Source: Bacteroidota bacterium (lineage in GTDB: Bacteria; Bacteroidota; Bacteroidia; M30B66). From it: DNA of 46,909 bases. The stretch spans positions 1 to 46,909 of the forward strand of contig JAIXUS010000053.1 in NCBI GenBank assembly GCA_027483445.1. The letters run 5' to 3'. A model generated the notes under the pieces. It was not told the origin of the DNA, did no database searches, and saw nothing but the letters and a program-made list of their open reading frames with translations. A program made the translations under genes and the position numbers. How positions within the stretch are numbered: position 1 is the stretch's first letter; each line of letters opens with the position of its first letter. Below are positions 26,883 through 34,271 of this stretch, piece after piece.

Positions 26883-27518
26883 ATGGACTTAGACGAATTT
26901 AAATCGCTGCTAAACCGCCAGCCGGTAGCCGGACACAGTGAGCAGGAGCTAAAGGCGATCTTGCGAAAGAAAGGGGATTCGGCACTCGACAAAGTGATTC
27001 GAAACTTGAAAATGGAGTTGCTGTTTGGGGCTGTATTGATTTTGATTCTCGGCATTGTGGCCTTGCTGACTCCTGATTCGAAAATTATTCGCGGGTTGGG
27101 AATATTTCTGCTGGTCATGTTGGTTGCTCAATATTTACTGTACAGGCCAATCGGCATTCGGCTGCGTTCGCTGCGGGCCTCTACCGATCAGGACCTCAGG
27201 CATTGGCTGGAATCGCTTCATGCCACACTCAGTCTCTTTGTGAAGTACTACCAGTTGAGTATGGTGATTCTTTTTCCGGTGGGACTTATCATTGGCGGTA
27301 TTATTGGCTATAACGCAGCCGGCGACCCCAACGAGCCGTTGGTACCACAAGGAGAGCCCAATTTGATGATTTCGATTGCGGTTCTCGGCTTTAGCCTGGT
27401 GTTGTTGGCCGGATCGTGGTGGTTTATGAAATGGGCGATACAATACCTTTACGGCCAGTACCTTAAGCAGCTCGAAACCTTGATTGCCGAACTCAGGGGC
27501 GAAGAGGAAAAGTGGTAA
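26883..27518 (+). CDS. Membrane protein, probable partner of the upstream sigma factor
   Basis: This 211-residue inner-membrane protein has a cytoplasmic N-terminal helical region (about 1-42, DLDEFKSLLNRQP and EQELKAILRKKG), two membrane segments close together (about 45-85), and two more (about 120-145 and 160-185). The tail is charged (LIAELRGEEEKW). It begins 5 bases after the ECF sigma gene. Position and topology suggest an anti-sigma factor or sensor, with the N-terminus binding the sigma. No known anti-sigma motif (for example a zinc-binding HxxxCxxC) is present, so the role rests on context. Confidence 0.7.
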   Translation: MDLDEFKSLLNRQPVAGHSEQELKAILRKKGDSALDKVIRNLKMELLFGAVLILILGIVALLTPDSKIIRGLGIFLLVMLVAQYLLYRPIGIRLRSLRASTDQDLRHWLESLHATLSLFVKYYQLSMVILFPVGLIIGGIIGYNAAGDPNEPLVPQGEPNLMISIAVLGFSLVLLAGSWWFMKWAIQYLYGQYLKQLETLIAELRGEEEKW

Positions 27519-27756
27519 TGTGGTTGGACGTTTTTGCGCCAGCGGGTGCAGCGGGTAGCCCGGAAGACAGTGCGAGAGCGAGAGGGTGAGCGGGCCGGAA
27601 AGAGCGACTGGCTGAGGACTATGAGCGAAACACGCGGTGCCCGGAGATGCAGCCTCAGCTTATTGTGATGCTCAGCGAGGCAGGCGCCCAAGTAAACCTA
27701 CACAGGAGTAGTACTGCCCTGATTTGTACCGGCGGGCTGTGGAAGATTTTGGGGAG
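27519..27756. other. GC-rich convergent intergenic gap
   Basis: These 238 bases separate two convergent genes. The first 160 are strikingly GC-rich and purine-rich on the plus strand (GCGAGAGCGAGAGGGTGAGCGGG), resembling in composition the GC-rich blocks near 17.4 and 19.5 kb, though I find no exact shared core. I see no gene and no clear terminator. Confidence 0.4.
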
Positions 27757-28341
27757 TTAAACGAAAAGCAGTTCGGCCAGTTCGTCGAAGGCGAAGGCTT
27801 TGTTGAAGCGCTTCTCGCTTAGATGTTCGGCATGAATCTCGAGATAAACGGGGCGCTGCTCGGCATAAAACACAGATACTTCGAGGTTTCCGTAGAGCTG
27901 CTCCGGTAAATCGTTGATGTTAAATGCCGGAACTTGTGGGCGCAAAATGTGACGCTCGAGGCGGCCTTTGGGCAAATCGAGGCGCTCGCTGAGGTATAAC
28001 TGGTAACCCAAACGCACAATTCGGTCGCGGAAATAATCCTGTAAATACGGGAAAACATCTTTGCCATACACATCGAGGTAGTGCACCACAACGGTGTGTT
28101 TGCCCTGAGCCCCGAGGTAGTGGATGGGGAGCTCGGAGCGGATTCCCAATTTATTGAGGGTGAAGGTGGTATAAATGTTTTTAAGCAATTCTTGGTGATG
28201 GCCCTGGGTAATCCATTTCCGGTACTCTTCCTTGAAGCTGCGGGCGCGCACAAGCATCTCGGCCTGCACCGCATCATCTTTGGGCGATTTATCGGGAAAT
28301 CGAAAGCCCAGTTTTCTTAGCCAGTCGGAAAGTGAACTCAT
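27757..28341 (-). CDS. Hypothetical protein
   Basis: I do not recognise this 194-residue soluble protein. It has no signal peptide or membrane segment. The N-terminal third is helical and charged; the middle (about 75-130) has strands such as HTVVVHYLDVYGKDVFPYLQDYF; the C-terminus is mixed (LEVSVFYAEQRPVYLEIHAE). Coding is supported by a clean frame, a plausible start and a protein-like composition. It stands alone between a convergent gene on one side and a terminator on the other. Confidence 0.65.
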   Translation of the reverse strand: MSSLSDWLRKLGFRFPDKSPKDDAVQAEMLVRARSFKEEYRKWITQGHHQELLKNIYTTFTLNKLGIRSELPIHYLGAQGKHTVVVHYLDVYGKDVFPYLQDYFRDRIVRLGYQLYLSERLDLPKGRLERHILRPQVPAFNINDLPEQLYGNLEVSVFYAEQRPVYLEIHAEHLSEKRFNKAFAFDELAELLFV

Positions 28342-28453
28342 TGCCTTAAGAATGCATCAAACAACAAAAATGTTGCATTCAAAGGTATTAAGGCTGACTT
28401 CACACTGTGTATTGTTTATGTGAAAATGCCATTAAAAGTGTGGTTTGGACAAC

Positions 28454-28485
28454 AAAAAAGCCTCAGGCTATGCTGAGGCTTTTTA
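28454..28485 (-). terminator. Bidirectional rho-independent terminator
   Basis: GCCTCAG (28460-28466) and CTGAGGC (28473-28479) form a perfect 7-base stem with a 6-base loop, flanked by an A-run on the left and a T-run on the right. It lies 18 bases after the stop of the secreted protein gene at 28504 and should end that minus-strand transcript. Confidence 0.9.
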
Positions 28486-28503
28486 TTATCGGTGATCCGT
28501 CAA

Positions 28504-29310
28504 TTACCGGCGAACAAATCGCTGGGCCGAGCCGGTTTCAGTAATGAGGTAGTACAGGCCAGCAGGCAAATTGGTGATATTAAGAGCATTGTGGCCTTCC
28601 TGGCCTTCAAATTCGCCCATGCATTGGCCGCTTAGGCTGTATATTTTGAGCGATGTGCTGCGTGGTAGCACTACCTGAAGTTCGTTGCCTTCGGCAGGAT
28701 TCGGGAAAACGAGAAGCGCAGCTTGTTCTTCGGTATTGCTGATGCCAACGCCAACATCTTCTTGGAAGGTGAGTACGTCGCGATACACGAGGTCGCCGCC
28801 GGTTCCACCATTTGAATTGGCTGCCATTGCAGAGGCGTAAAAGTTCACCTCGCCAGTTCCAGCGGCCGGAGCAGTCCAGTTAAATGACCAGTTATTGCTG
28901 TTTGCCGAGTTGATGCTGGCCTGGCGGTGGGTTACATATTTACCGGAGATCAGTTGCGTACGGGCGGCATCGGTAATGGTGATTGTTCCCTGAACAGCAC
29001 CATTGGCAGCCTGCGGAGAAGCCTGGAAACCGAAGCGGTTGATGCCCTGTTGGGCGATTAGCACCGAAATGGTGTAGGTTTGGCCGGGAACATAGCCGGT
29101 TGATGGCACATTGGAGCTTAAAATGCCATCGCGGTCGGAAGGTGCGCCGGCGTGACAACCAGAACGGGCGCAGGTGTTGCCGCCATCGGCAGGAGCACCG
29201 GAAGCACCGCCGGGCGCGCCACCCGGATTTGAATGCACACTAGGAAGTGAAAGGAGCGAAATGAGGGTAATTCCTGCAAATGCGCTGAGAACGAGTAGAG
29301 TTTTTTTCAT
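28504..29310 (-). CDS. Secreted protein with choice-of-anchor-V/Reeler-like domain and type A T9SS sorting domain
   Basis: This 268-residue protein has a signal peptide (about 1-27), a glycine/alanine-rich linker, and NTCARSGCHAG (about 47-57), a haem-motif-like Cys/His cluster but with CX4CH spacing, not CX2CH. A Reeler/choice-of-anchor-V-like beta domain (about 68-185) follows, with YVPGQTYTISVLI, FGFQ and NWTAPAAGTGEVNFYA. The last 75 residues form a type A T9SS sorting domain (VFPNPAEGNELQVVL ... IYSLSGQCMGEF ... LPAGLYYLI). It is therefore probably exported across the outer membrane and surface-attached. It is divergent from the radical SAM gene. Confidence 0.85.
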   Translation of the reverse strand: MKKTLLVLSAFAGITLISLLSLPSVHSNPGGAPGGASGAPADGGNTCARSGCHAGAPSDRDGILSSNVPSTGYVPGQTYTISVLIAQQGINRFGFQASPQAANGAVQGTITITDAARTQLISGKYVTHRQASINSANSNNWSFNWTAPAAGTGEVNFYASAMAANSNGGTGGDLVYRDVLTFQEDVGVGISNTEEQAALLVFPNPAEGNELQVVLPRSTSLKIYSLSGQCMGEFEGQEGHNALNITNLPAGLYYLITETGSAQRFVRR

Positions 29311-29326
29311 GTGGCTTAAATGAGCA

Positions 29327-29359
29327 TTGCGAAAATAACGTACAACCGGGGTAGATTTG
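29327..29359 (+). promoter_or_regulatory. Promoter of the radical SAM gene
   Basis: TTG (29327-29329), 22 bases, then TAGATTTG (29352-29359), an exact -7 box. Transcription from here excludes the in-frame TTG at 29357, which lies inside the box, and supports the ATG at 29390. Confidence 0.6.
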
Positions 29360-29389
29360 TTGATAATTGATGAATTTTACCGACAAATC

Positions 29390-30418
29390 ATGGTAACAGG
29401 TGTGTGGTACGACCGGTGGATGATGCTCAGGCTTGCACGCCCGCTGCACCTTTGGCAGCTTTTGTTGCTCAGGCTGTCGTTCTATGCAAGCCGAATGAGC
29501 AAAAAAGCCATTCATTGGGGAATGCCCTTGCACATTTCTGTTGAGCCCACCACCTCATGCAACCTGCGCTGCCCGGAGTGTCCTAGTGGATTAAGGGCAT
29601 TTAGCCGGCCCACCGGAATGCTGGAGCCCACTTTCTTCGAAGGACTGTTAAACGAGCTAAAGCCCGGTTTGGCGTCGATTAACTTTTACTTTCAGGGCGA
29701 GCCCTACCTGAACCGCGAATTGCATGGTATGGTTAGAAAGGCGGCCGATGCCGGGATATATACGGCCACTTCAACCAACGGACATTACCTTGATTCGGAG
29801 AACTGCGAACGTGTGGTGCAATCGGGCTTGCACAGGCTCATTGTTTCGATTGATGGCACCAGTCAAGATACCTACGAGCAATACCGCATTGGTGGAAAGC
29901 TGGAGAAGGTGATAGAAGGCACAAGGCTGCTAATTGATACCAAAAGGCGGTTGAAGAGCCGCACGCCACATGTTATTTTCCAGTTTTTGGTGGTTAAACC
30001 CAATGAGCATCAAATTCCGGAGGTTCTTGAATTGGCCGGGGAGCTTGGCGTTGATGAGGTGCGTTTTAAAACAGCGCAGGTGTATGATTTCGAGTATGGA
30101 AATCCACTTATTCCGGAGAATGAAAAATATGCCCGCTACCGCAAGGGTGCGGATGGCCGATGGGTGCTGAAGAACAAATTGGAAAACCACTGCTGGCGTA
30201 TGTGGCAGGGTTGCGTAGTAACCTGGGACGGCAGCATAGTTCCCTGTTGTTTCGATAAGGATGCACAGCACCGTTTGGGGAAGATGGATGCACAAACGCG
30301 CTTTCGGCAAATCTGGAGAAGCCCTGAATACCGTGCTTTTCGTGCCGGAATTTTGGAAGACCGCTCACAATTTGAGATTTGCAAAAACTGCACGGAGGGC
30401 ACAAAGGCTTTTGGCTAA
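29390..30418 (+). CDS. Radical SAM/SPASM domain protein
   Basis: This 342-residue iron-sulfur enzyme has the radical SAM cluster motif CNLRCPEC (about 52-59; Cx3Cx2C), followed by the family patterns FYFQGEPYLNREL and STNGHYL. A C-terminal SPASM-like domain follows (about 265-342), with CWRMWQGC, GSIVPCCFDKD and a final FEICKNC; its cysteines can bind auxiliary clusters. The start ATG at 29390 is chosen because the upstream in-frame TTG is inside the -7 box. SPASM proteins often modify peptides, but no precursor peptide gene is adjacent, so the substrate is unknown. The hydrophobic N-terminus (LRLARPLHLWQLLLLRLSF) could contact the membrane. Confidence 0.88.
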   Translation: MVTGVWYDRWMMLRLARPLHLWQLLLLRLSFYASRMSKKAIHWGMPLHISVEPTTSCNLRCPECPSGLRAFSRPTGMLEPTFFEGLLNELKPGLASINFYFQGEPYLNRELHGMVRKAADAGIYTATSTNGHYLDSENCERVVQSGLHRLIVSIDGTSQDTYEQYRIGGKLEKVIEGTRLLIDTKRRLKSRTPHVIFQFLVVKPNEHQIPEVLELAGELGVDEVRFKTAQVYDFEYGNPLIPENEKYARYRKGADGRWVLKNKLENHCWRMWQGCVVTWDGSIVPCCFDKDAQHRLGKMDAQTRFRQIWRSPEYRAFRAGILEDRSQFEICKNCTEGTKAFG

Positions 30419-30428
30419 GGGCTGATGA

Positions 30429-31721
30429 CTACATCGCCTCGACATAGTTCAAATCTTTTCCGAACGACTCTTTCACGCCCCAAATGGCCCAAAAGGCGAG
30501 GGCGATACAGATAGCGCCAACGATGAGTGCGCTGCCAATTGTTCCGGCCGGACCTTCAAGGAGTTTAAATCCGGCAGAGATGGGTATCACTGCTCCACGT
30601 ACAAAATTGGGCACTGTGGTGGTTACTGTGCTGCGAATGTTGGTGCCAAACTGTTCGGCGGCAATGGTTACAAACAAAGCCCAGAAGCCGGTGCCGGTGC
30701 CCACGAGGAAGCACACGAAATAAAACCAGGAGGCGCTGCGACCGCCGGTGGTAAAAAAGTACATCCAAACCACTACGATGCTGAAGGCCAGGTAAAGCAT
30801 GACCACCTTGCGCCGGCTTTTCATCCACTGACTCATGATTCCACTGAGCAGATCGCCCGCAGAGAGGCCCAAGTAGGCGTACATTACCGCATTGGCATTC
30901 GATACTTTACCGCTCACGCCCAACAGGGCTTCACCGCCAAAATTCTCTGCAAGGGCAATGAGGATTCCCACAGCATACCACACCGGTAAGCCAATGAAAA
31001 TGCATTGAATGTACTTCACCGCAGTGTCGCGCCTTTTGAAGAGGGCCAGAAAGTCGCCGCGCTTCACCTGCTCGTGATGCAGGTTTTTGTACATAGATGA
31101 CTCCAGCGTACCAATTCGCAATACAAGGAGCATTAGCCCGAGTATTCCGCCGATGATGTAGGCCACTTGCCAATTTTGTAAGGCAATTCCGCTTAGCGAT
31201 TCGATCAGTTGGGCAAACCAGGTACCCTCGCCACCGACCAATCCGGCTAAAACAGCGCCAAGTGCGCCGAAGGTCACAATAATCATGGTTCCATAGCCAC
31301 GTGTTTCTTTGCTCATCACCTCCGAAACCAGCGTAATTCCGGCGCCAAGCTCACCGGCCAAGCCAATGCCGGCCACAAAGCGAATGAAGGCATACGAGGA
31401 AATATCGGTAACGAAGGCATTGAGTACATTGGCCAACGAATACATCAAAATAGAGCCGAACAGCACTTTGAGCCGGCCCTTTTTATCGCCCAGAATTCCC
31501 CATAACAAACCGCCCACCAGCATGCCTCCCATTTGGAAGTTGAAGAGCATAATGCCTGTATTTTTGAGTTGTTCTTCCTGGGTTATTCCCAGACTGAGTA
31601 GGCTTTCGCGCTTTACGACGTTGAACAAAATCAGATCGTAGATGTCGACAAAATAGCCCAATGCTGCAACAGTAACCAACAGTAAGGCCTGGCGATTTTT
31701 AGGAAGGAATAATGACTTCAT
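30429..31721 (-). CDS. MFS transporter
   Basis: This 430-residue inner-membrane protein shows about 12 hydrophobic segments in two halves. The major facilitator loop motif GDKKGRLKVLF lies between segments 2 and 3 (about 80-90), and GIGLAGELGAGITLVSE follows in the fourth to fifth segment region. It is a metabolite:proton symporter type by pattern; the substrate cannot be read from sequence. Its ATG overlaps the stop of the upstream alpha/beta hydrolase gene by 4 bases (ATGA), so the pair is translationally coupled and may act on one compound. It converges on the radical SAM gene with 10 bases between stops. Confidence 0.88.
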   Translation of the reverse strand: MKSLFLPKNRQALLLVTVAALGYFVDIYDLILFNVVKRESLLSLGITQEEQLKNTGIMLFNFQMGGMLVGGLLWGILGDKKGRLKVLFGSILMYSLANVLNAFVTDISSYAFIRFVAGIGLAGELGAGITLVSEVMSKETRGYGTMIIVTFGALGAVLAGLVGGEGTWFAQLIESLSGIALQNWQVAYIIGGILGLMLLVLRIGTLESSMYKNLHHEQVKRGDFLALFKRRDTAVKYIQCIFIGLPVWYAVGILIALAENFGGEALLGVSGKVSNANAVMYAYLGLSAGDLLSGIMSQWMKSRRKVVMLYLAFSIVVVWMYFFTTGGRSASWFYFVCFLVGTGTGFWALFVTIAAEQFGTNIRSTVTTTVPNFVRGAVIPISAGFKLLEGPAGTIGSALIVGAICIALAFWAIWGVKESFGKDLNYVEAM

Positions 31722-32563
31722 CCGTTTAGCTGCTGCTCAATCCAGACATTGGCGTATTCCAGAACGGCTTCACGTTCCGGTTCGTTGTGAATTTCGTGGT
31801 ACATGCCATCCCAGATTTTAAGTTCGCTGACCAATCCTGACTTTCCGGCAAACTCTTCGGTTGCGGCTGCCGATGTAATTTTATCGCCACCGCCATGCAT
31901 AAGCAAGGTAGGCAGCTTGAGCTCATTGGCATGCTGCAGGGCATAGAGTCCGGCTTGATACAAATTGATAAAAAACGAGGCACTGATTCGGTCGTGAACA
32001 AGGCGATCGCGTTCATAGGCCTTCACAACATCGGTATCTCTACTCAGATACTGGGTTTTGAGTCCGGAAGATTGAGTAAAACCCGGGTACAAATTGCGCA
32101 TGAGCTGCGCGAGCTTTACCTGTAATACCGGTGGGTCGAAGGCTAGCCTTAACCACGGCCCTGTGGCAATTACAGCCTTTACCGAGTTTGGCTTTTTGAG
32201 AGCATAGTTAAGCACCAGATTGCCTCCCATGCTATGACCGTAGAGAATAACCGGTTTATCTTTGAATTGTAGACGGGTTTTTTCCAAAAGATCGTCGATG
32301 CCATCTAAAAGTTGGTTGTAGTGGACGATGTGTCCTTTCTTACCATCAGACTTGCCATGGCCTCGCTGGTCATAGCTGATGATTGCAAACCCTTTTGCGG
32401 TGAAAAATTCGGCGAATCGGCGGTAGCGACCCAGATGTTCGCCCATGCCGTGCACAAGTGCAATCACCGCGTGGATGGGATTTCCCGGCAATGGTTGCCA
32501 TACCATTCCGCGGATTTTCAGTTGGTCGGAGCCTGTGCGCCAGTTGAATTCGGTTTGTTGCAT
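31718..32563 (-). CDS. Alpha/beta hydrolase, monoacylglycerol-lipase-like
   Basis: This 281-residue soluble hydrolase has the serine hydrolase motifs of the monoacylglycerol lipase/lysophospholipase group: oxyanion region LVHGMGEHLGRY (about 37-48), SYDQRGHGKSDG (about 63-74), nucleophile elbow YGHSMGG (about 107-113), Asp in HGGGDKITS (about 223-231) and His in MYHEIHNE (about 252-259). There is no signal peptide. Length is typical. It is the first gene of a two-gene unit with the MFS transporter. The actual ester substrate is not known. Confidence 0.88.
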   Translation of the reverse strand: MQQTEFNWRTGSDQLKIRGMVWQPLPGNPIHAVIALVHGMGEHLGRYRRFAEFFTAKGFAIISYDQRGHGKSDGKKGHIVHYNQLLDGIDDLLEKTRLQFKDKPVILYGHSMGGNLVLNYALKKPNSVKAVIATGPWLRLAFDPPVLQVKLAQLMRNLYPGFTQSSGLKTQYLSRDTDVVKAYERDRLVHDRISASFFINLYQAGLYALQHANELKLPTLLMHGGGDKITSAAATEEFAGKSGLVSELKIWDGMYHEIHNEPEREAVLEYANVWIEQQLNG

Positions 32564-32631
32564 AGCCGGTGGAGAGTGACGTGTAAAAATAGAAATTGAA
32601 CGACACTCTTCACCGCTGGAAAAGGAATTCG

Positions 32632-32639
32632 TAGGTTTG
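32632..32639 (+). promoter_or_regulatory. -7 box upstream of the EEP-family gene
   Basis: TAGGTTTG, an exact TAnnTTTG match, ends 19 bases before the ATG at 32659. No TTG is found at the usual spacing. Confidence 0.45.
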
Positions 32640-32658
32640 ATGTCGAAATCCTTTTCTT

Positions 32659-33738
32659 ATGCGCCGTATTTTCCGCATTCTCCTTGGTGTAGTGCTTGTT
32701 TTGGGATTACTTTTCGGAGGCCTGCTACTTTTCTCTACCATTACCGATTATCAACCCGAGCCGGGTAGCGAAGAAATGGTGAAGGCTGAAGGGAAGGCTG
32801 TTGAAACCATCAGCTCCGACACCTTGTCGTTACTCATTTGGAACGTAGGCTACGCCGGACTTGGGGCGGAGATGGATTTTTTCAACGACGGTGGAAAAGG
32901 TGTTCGCCCCGACGAACCCACGGCCGCACGCTATCTTAAGGCCATTCGTTTGTTTTTAGAGAGCATGCAGGACTCTGTAGATTTTATGCTGCTTCAAGAG
33001 GTCGATCGCAAGTCGAAACGCAGCTACTACACCGATCAGGTGAGTGTGTTGGGCGAAAACCTCCAAGGATTTGACCGTAGTTTCGCCTTAAACTATGATG
33101 TAAAATTTGTTCCGGTTCCTTTCGGACTGCCCTACACTCCCTATGGAAAAACCTATGGCGGGCTGCTCAGTCTTTCGCGATTTAGTGCTTTAAGTCGCAC
33201 ACGCATCCAGTACCCTGGCGGTTTCGACTGGCCAACAAGGCTTTATATGCTCGACCGTTGTGCCCTCGAACAGCGGTATTCACTTCCAAGCGGCAAGCAA
33301 CTCATTGTTGTAAACACACACAACACGGCTTACGACGAAACCGGCGCTATCAAGGCCGAAGAGATGGCCTTTATTAAAAAACGGTATGAAGCCGAGGCTG
33401 CTAAAGGCAATACGGTAATTATTGGTGGCGATTGGAACCAGGTGCCACCTGCCTTTGATGCCAAAGCCTTTTCTGCCGAAATCCCACCGGGCTACACCCC
33501 TCAAGCACTATCGGCTGAACAATTGCCCAAGCAATTTAAGGTTTACTACGACAACCGTTTTCCAACCAACCGAAGTAACGACACGCCCTATACGCCCGGG
33601 AAAACCTACACTACACTCATCGATTATTTTGTGGTTTCGGGCGATGTAGAGGTGCTCGAAACCCGGACCATCGACATGCAATTCCGCTATTCCGACCACC
33701 AGCCGGTAGTACTCAAGGTGGTGTTGAAGGGAGCTTAA
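32659..33738 (+). CDS. Endonuclease/exonuclease/phosphatase family protein, membrane-anchored
   Basis: This 359-residue protein has an N-terminal membrane segment (about 5-28, FRILLGVVLVLGLLFGGLLLF) that anchors the rest outside the cytoplasm. The EEP fold is marked by its motifs in order: LIWNVGYAG (about 58), LLQEVDRKS (about 111-119), IIGGDWNQVP (about 254-263) and the closing SDHQPVVL (about 347-354), which supply the metal and catalytic residues. The enzyme could hydrolyse a phosphodiester in lipid, sugar or nucleic acid. Nothing here decides which. Confidence 0.87.
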   Translation: MRRIFRILLGVVLVLGLLFGGLLLFSTITDYQPEPGSEEMVKAEGKAVETISSDTLSLLIWNVGYAGLGAEMDFFNDGGKGVRPDEPTAARYLKAIRLFLESMQDSVDFMLLQEVDRKSKRSYYTDQVSVLGENLQGFDRSFALNYDVKFVPVPFGLPYTPYGKTYGGLLSLSRFSALSRTRIQYPGGFDWPTRLYMLDRCALEQRYSLPSGKQLIVVNTHNTAYDETGAIKAEEMAFIKKRYEAEAAKGNTVIIGGDWNQVPPAFDAKAFSAEIPPGYTPQALSAEQLPKQFKVYYDNRFPTNRSNDTPYTPGKTYTTLIDYFVVSGDVEVLETRTIDMQFRYSDHQPVVLKVVLKGA

Positions 33739-33741
33739 AGC

Positions 33742-33951
33742 TGTCATTCCCTGAAATAGATTGACCGTTTTTGCAGCGCATACAGTATCCATAATTCCAA
33801 AGTGTTTGATGGAGAATCTTGGTTTGTGGCACATTTTGCATGACTAAAAAGTACCGCAAAAGTCTAGGGAAATGCTAAGCTTTCCGGTTCATTTTGAGGG
33901 CATCGAATTATTCTGAAATGTGTTATCGGGCAAATTGAGTTTCTCTGAATT
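33742..33951. repeat. Dispersed non-coding element, copy 1 (internally deleted)
   Basis: It begins TGTCATTCCCTGAAATAG and matches the sequence at 46483-46820 along its length, including CATGACYAAAAAGTACCGCA and TCGAATTATTCTGAAA. About 130 bases present in the right-hand copy are absent here. No transposase is present. It may be the remnant of a mobile element. Confidence 0.65.
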
Positions 33952-33972
33952 GGATTACTCGTTGAATTAGCT

Positions 33973-34023
33973 GAATTGCAAATTCGCTGATGTTCCAAGC
34001 GGCATTACAAATGCCGCTTAACG
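33973..34023. repeat. 51-base perfect direct repeat, copy A
   Basis: Identical to 34085-34135, and 61 bases apart. It carries a perfect 10-base hairpin, AAGCGGCATT-ACA-AATGCCGCTT, and a small inverted GAATT-GCA-AATTC. Confidence 0.9.
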
Positions 34024-34084
34024 CGAATTTCGGGGTAAAAATGGCGGAAATACAATTTTTGCCAAACGTGGAATATGTTGGAGC

Positions 34085-34135
34085 GAATTGCAAATTCGCT
34101 GATGTTCCAAGCGGCATTACAAATGCCGCTTAACG
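34085..34135. repeat. 51-base perfect direct repeat, copy B
   Basis: Second copy of the 51-base repeat with the same AAGCGGCATT / AATGCCGCTT hairpin. The two copies lie in the same orientation between convergent genes. Confidence 0.9.
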
Positions 34136-34160
34136 GGGTATTCAAATGATAACGTACGAA

Positions 34161-34195
34161 ATACGTTATACGCTATACGTTATACGCAATACGTT
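34161..34195. repeat. 13-14 base tandem repeat
   Basis: ATACGTTATACGC is followed by TATACGTTATACGC and a partial AATACGTT, about 2.6 copies of an AT-rich unit that is itself partly palindromic. Confidence 0.7.
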
Positions 34196-34245
34196 CTACC
34201 CCAACCATCAGTGTTGAATATTCAAATGTTAACCTGCACCCTCTA

Positions 34246-34266
34246 AAGACTCAAGACTCCAGACTA
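34246..34266. repeat. Heptamer tandem repeat (AAGACTC)n
   Basis: Two perfect AAGACTC copies and a degenerate CAGACTA end 5 bases from the ctaA stop codon at 34272. The arrangement parallels the TTTCTAC repeat beside the lepA stop. Confidence 0.6.
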
Positions 34267-34271
34267 AGTAC

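Larger units (their letters stand above)
33739..34271. other. Repeat-filled convergent intergenic region
   Basis: These 533 bases between two convergent genes hold no gene. In order they contain a partial copy of a dispersed element (33742-33951), two perfect 51-base repeats, a 14-mer tandem repeat and a heptamer tandem repeat. Confidence 0.7.

Noticed and set aside
29357-29389. TTG start for the radical SAM gene
   Set aside because: The codon is part of the -7 box TAGATTTG, so it would not be in the transcript. ATG 29390 is used.
34141-34200. CRISPR-like look of the repeats near 34.0-34.2 kb
   Set aside because: Only two 51-base copies and a short tandem repeat, with no regular spacers and no cas genes.
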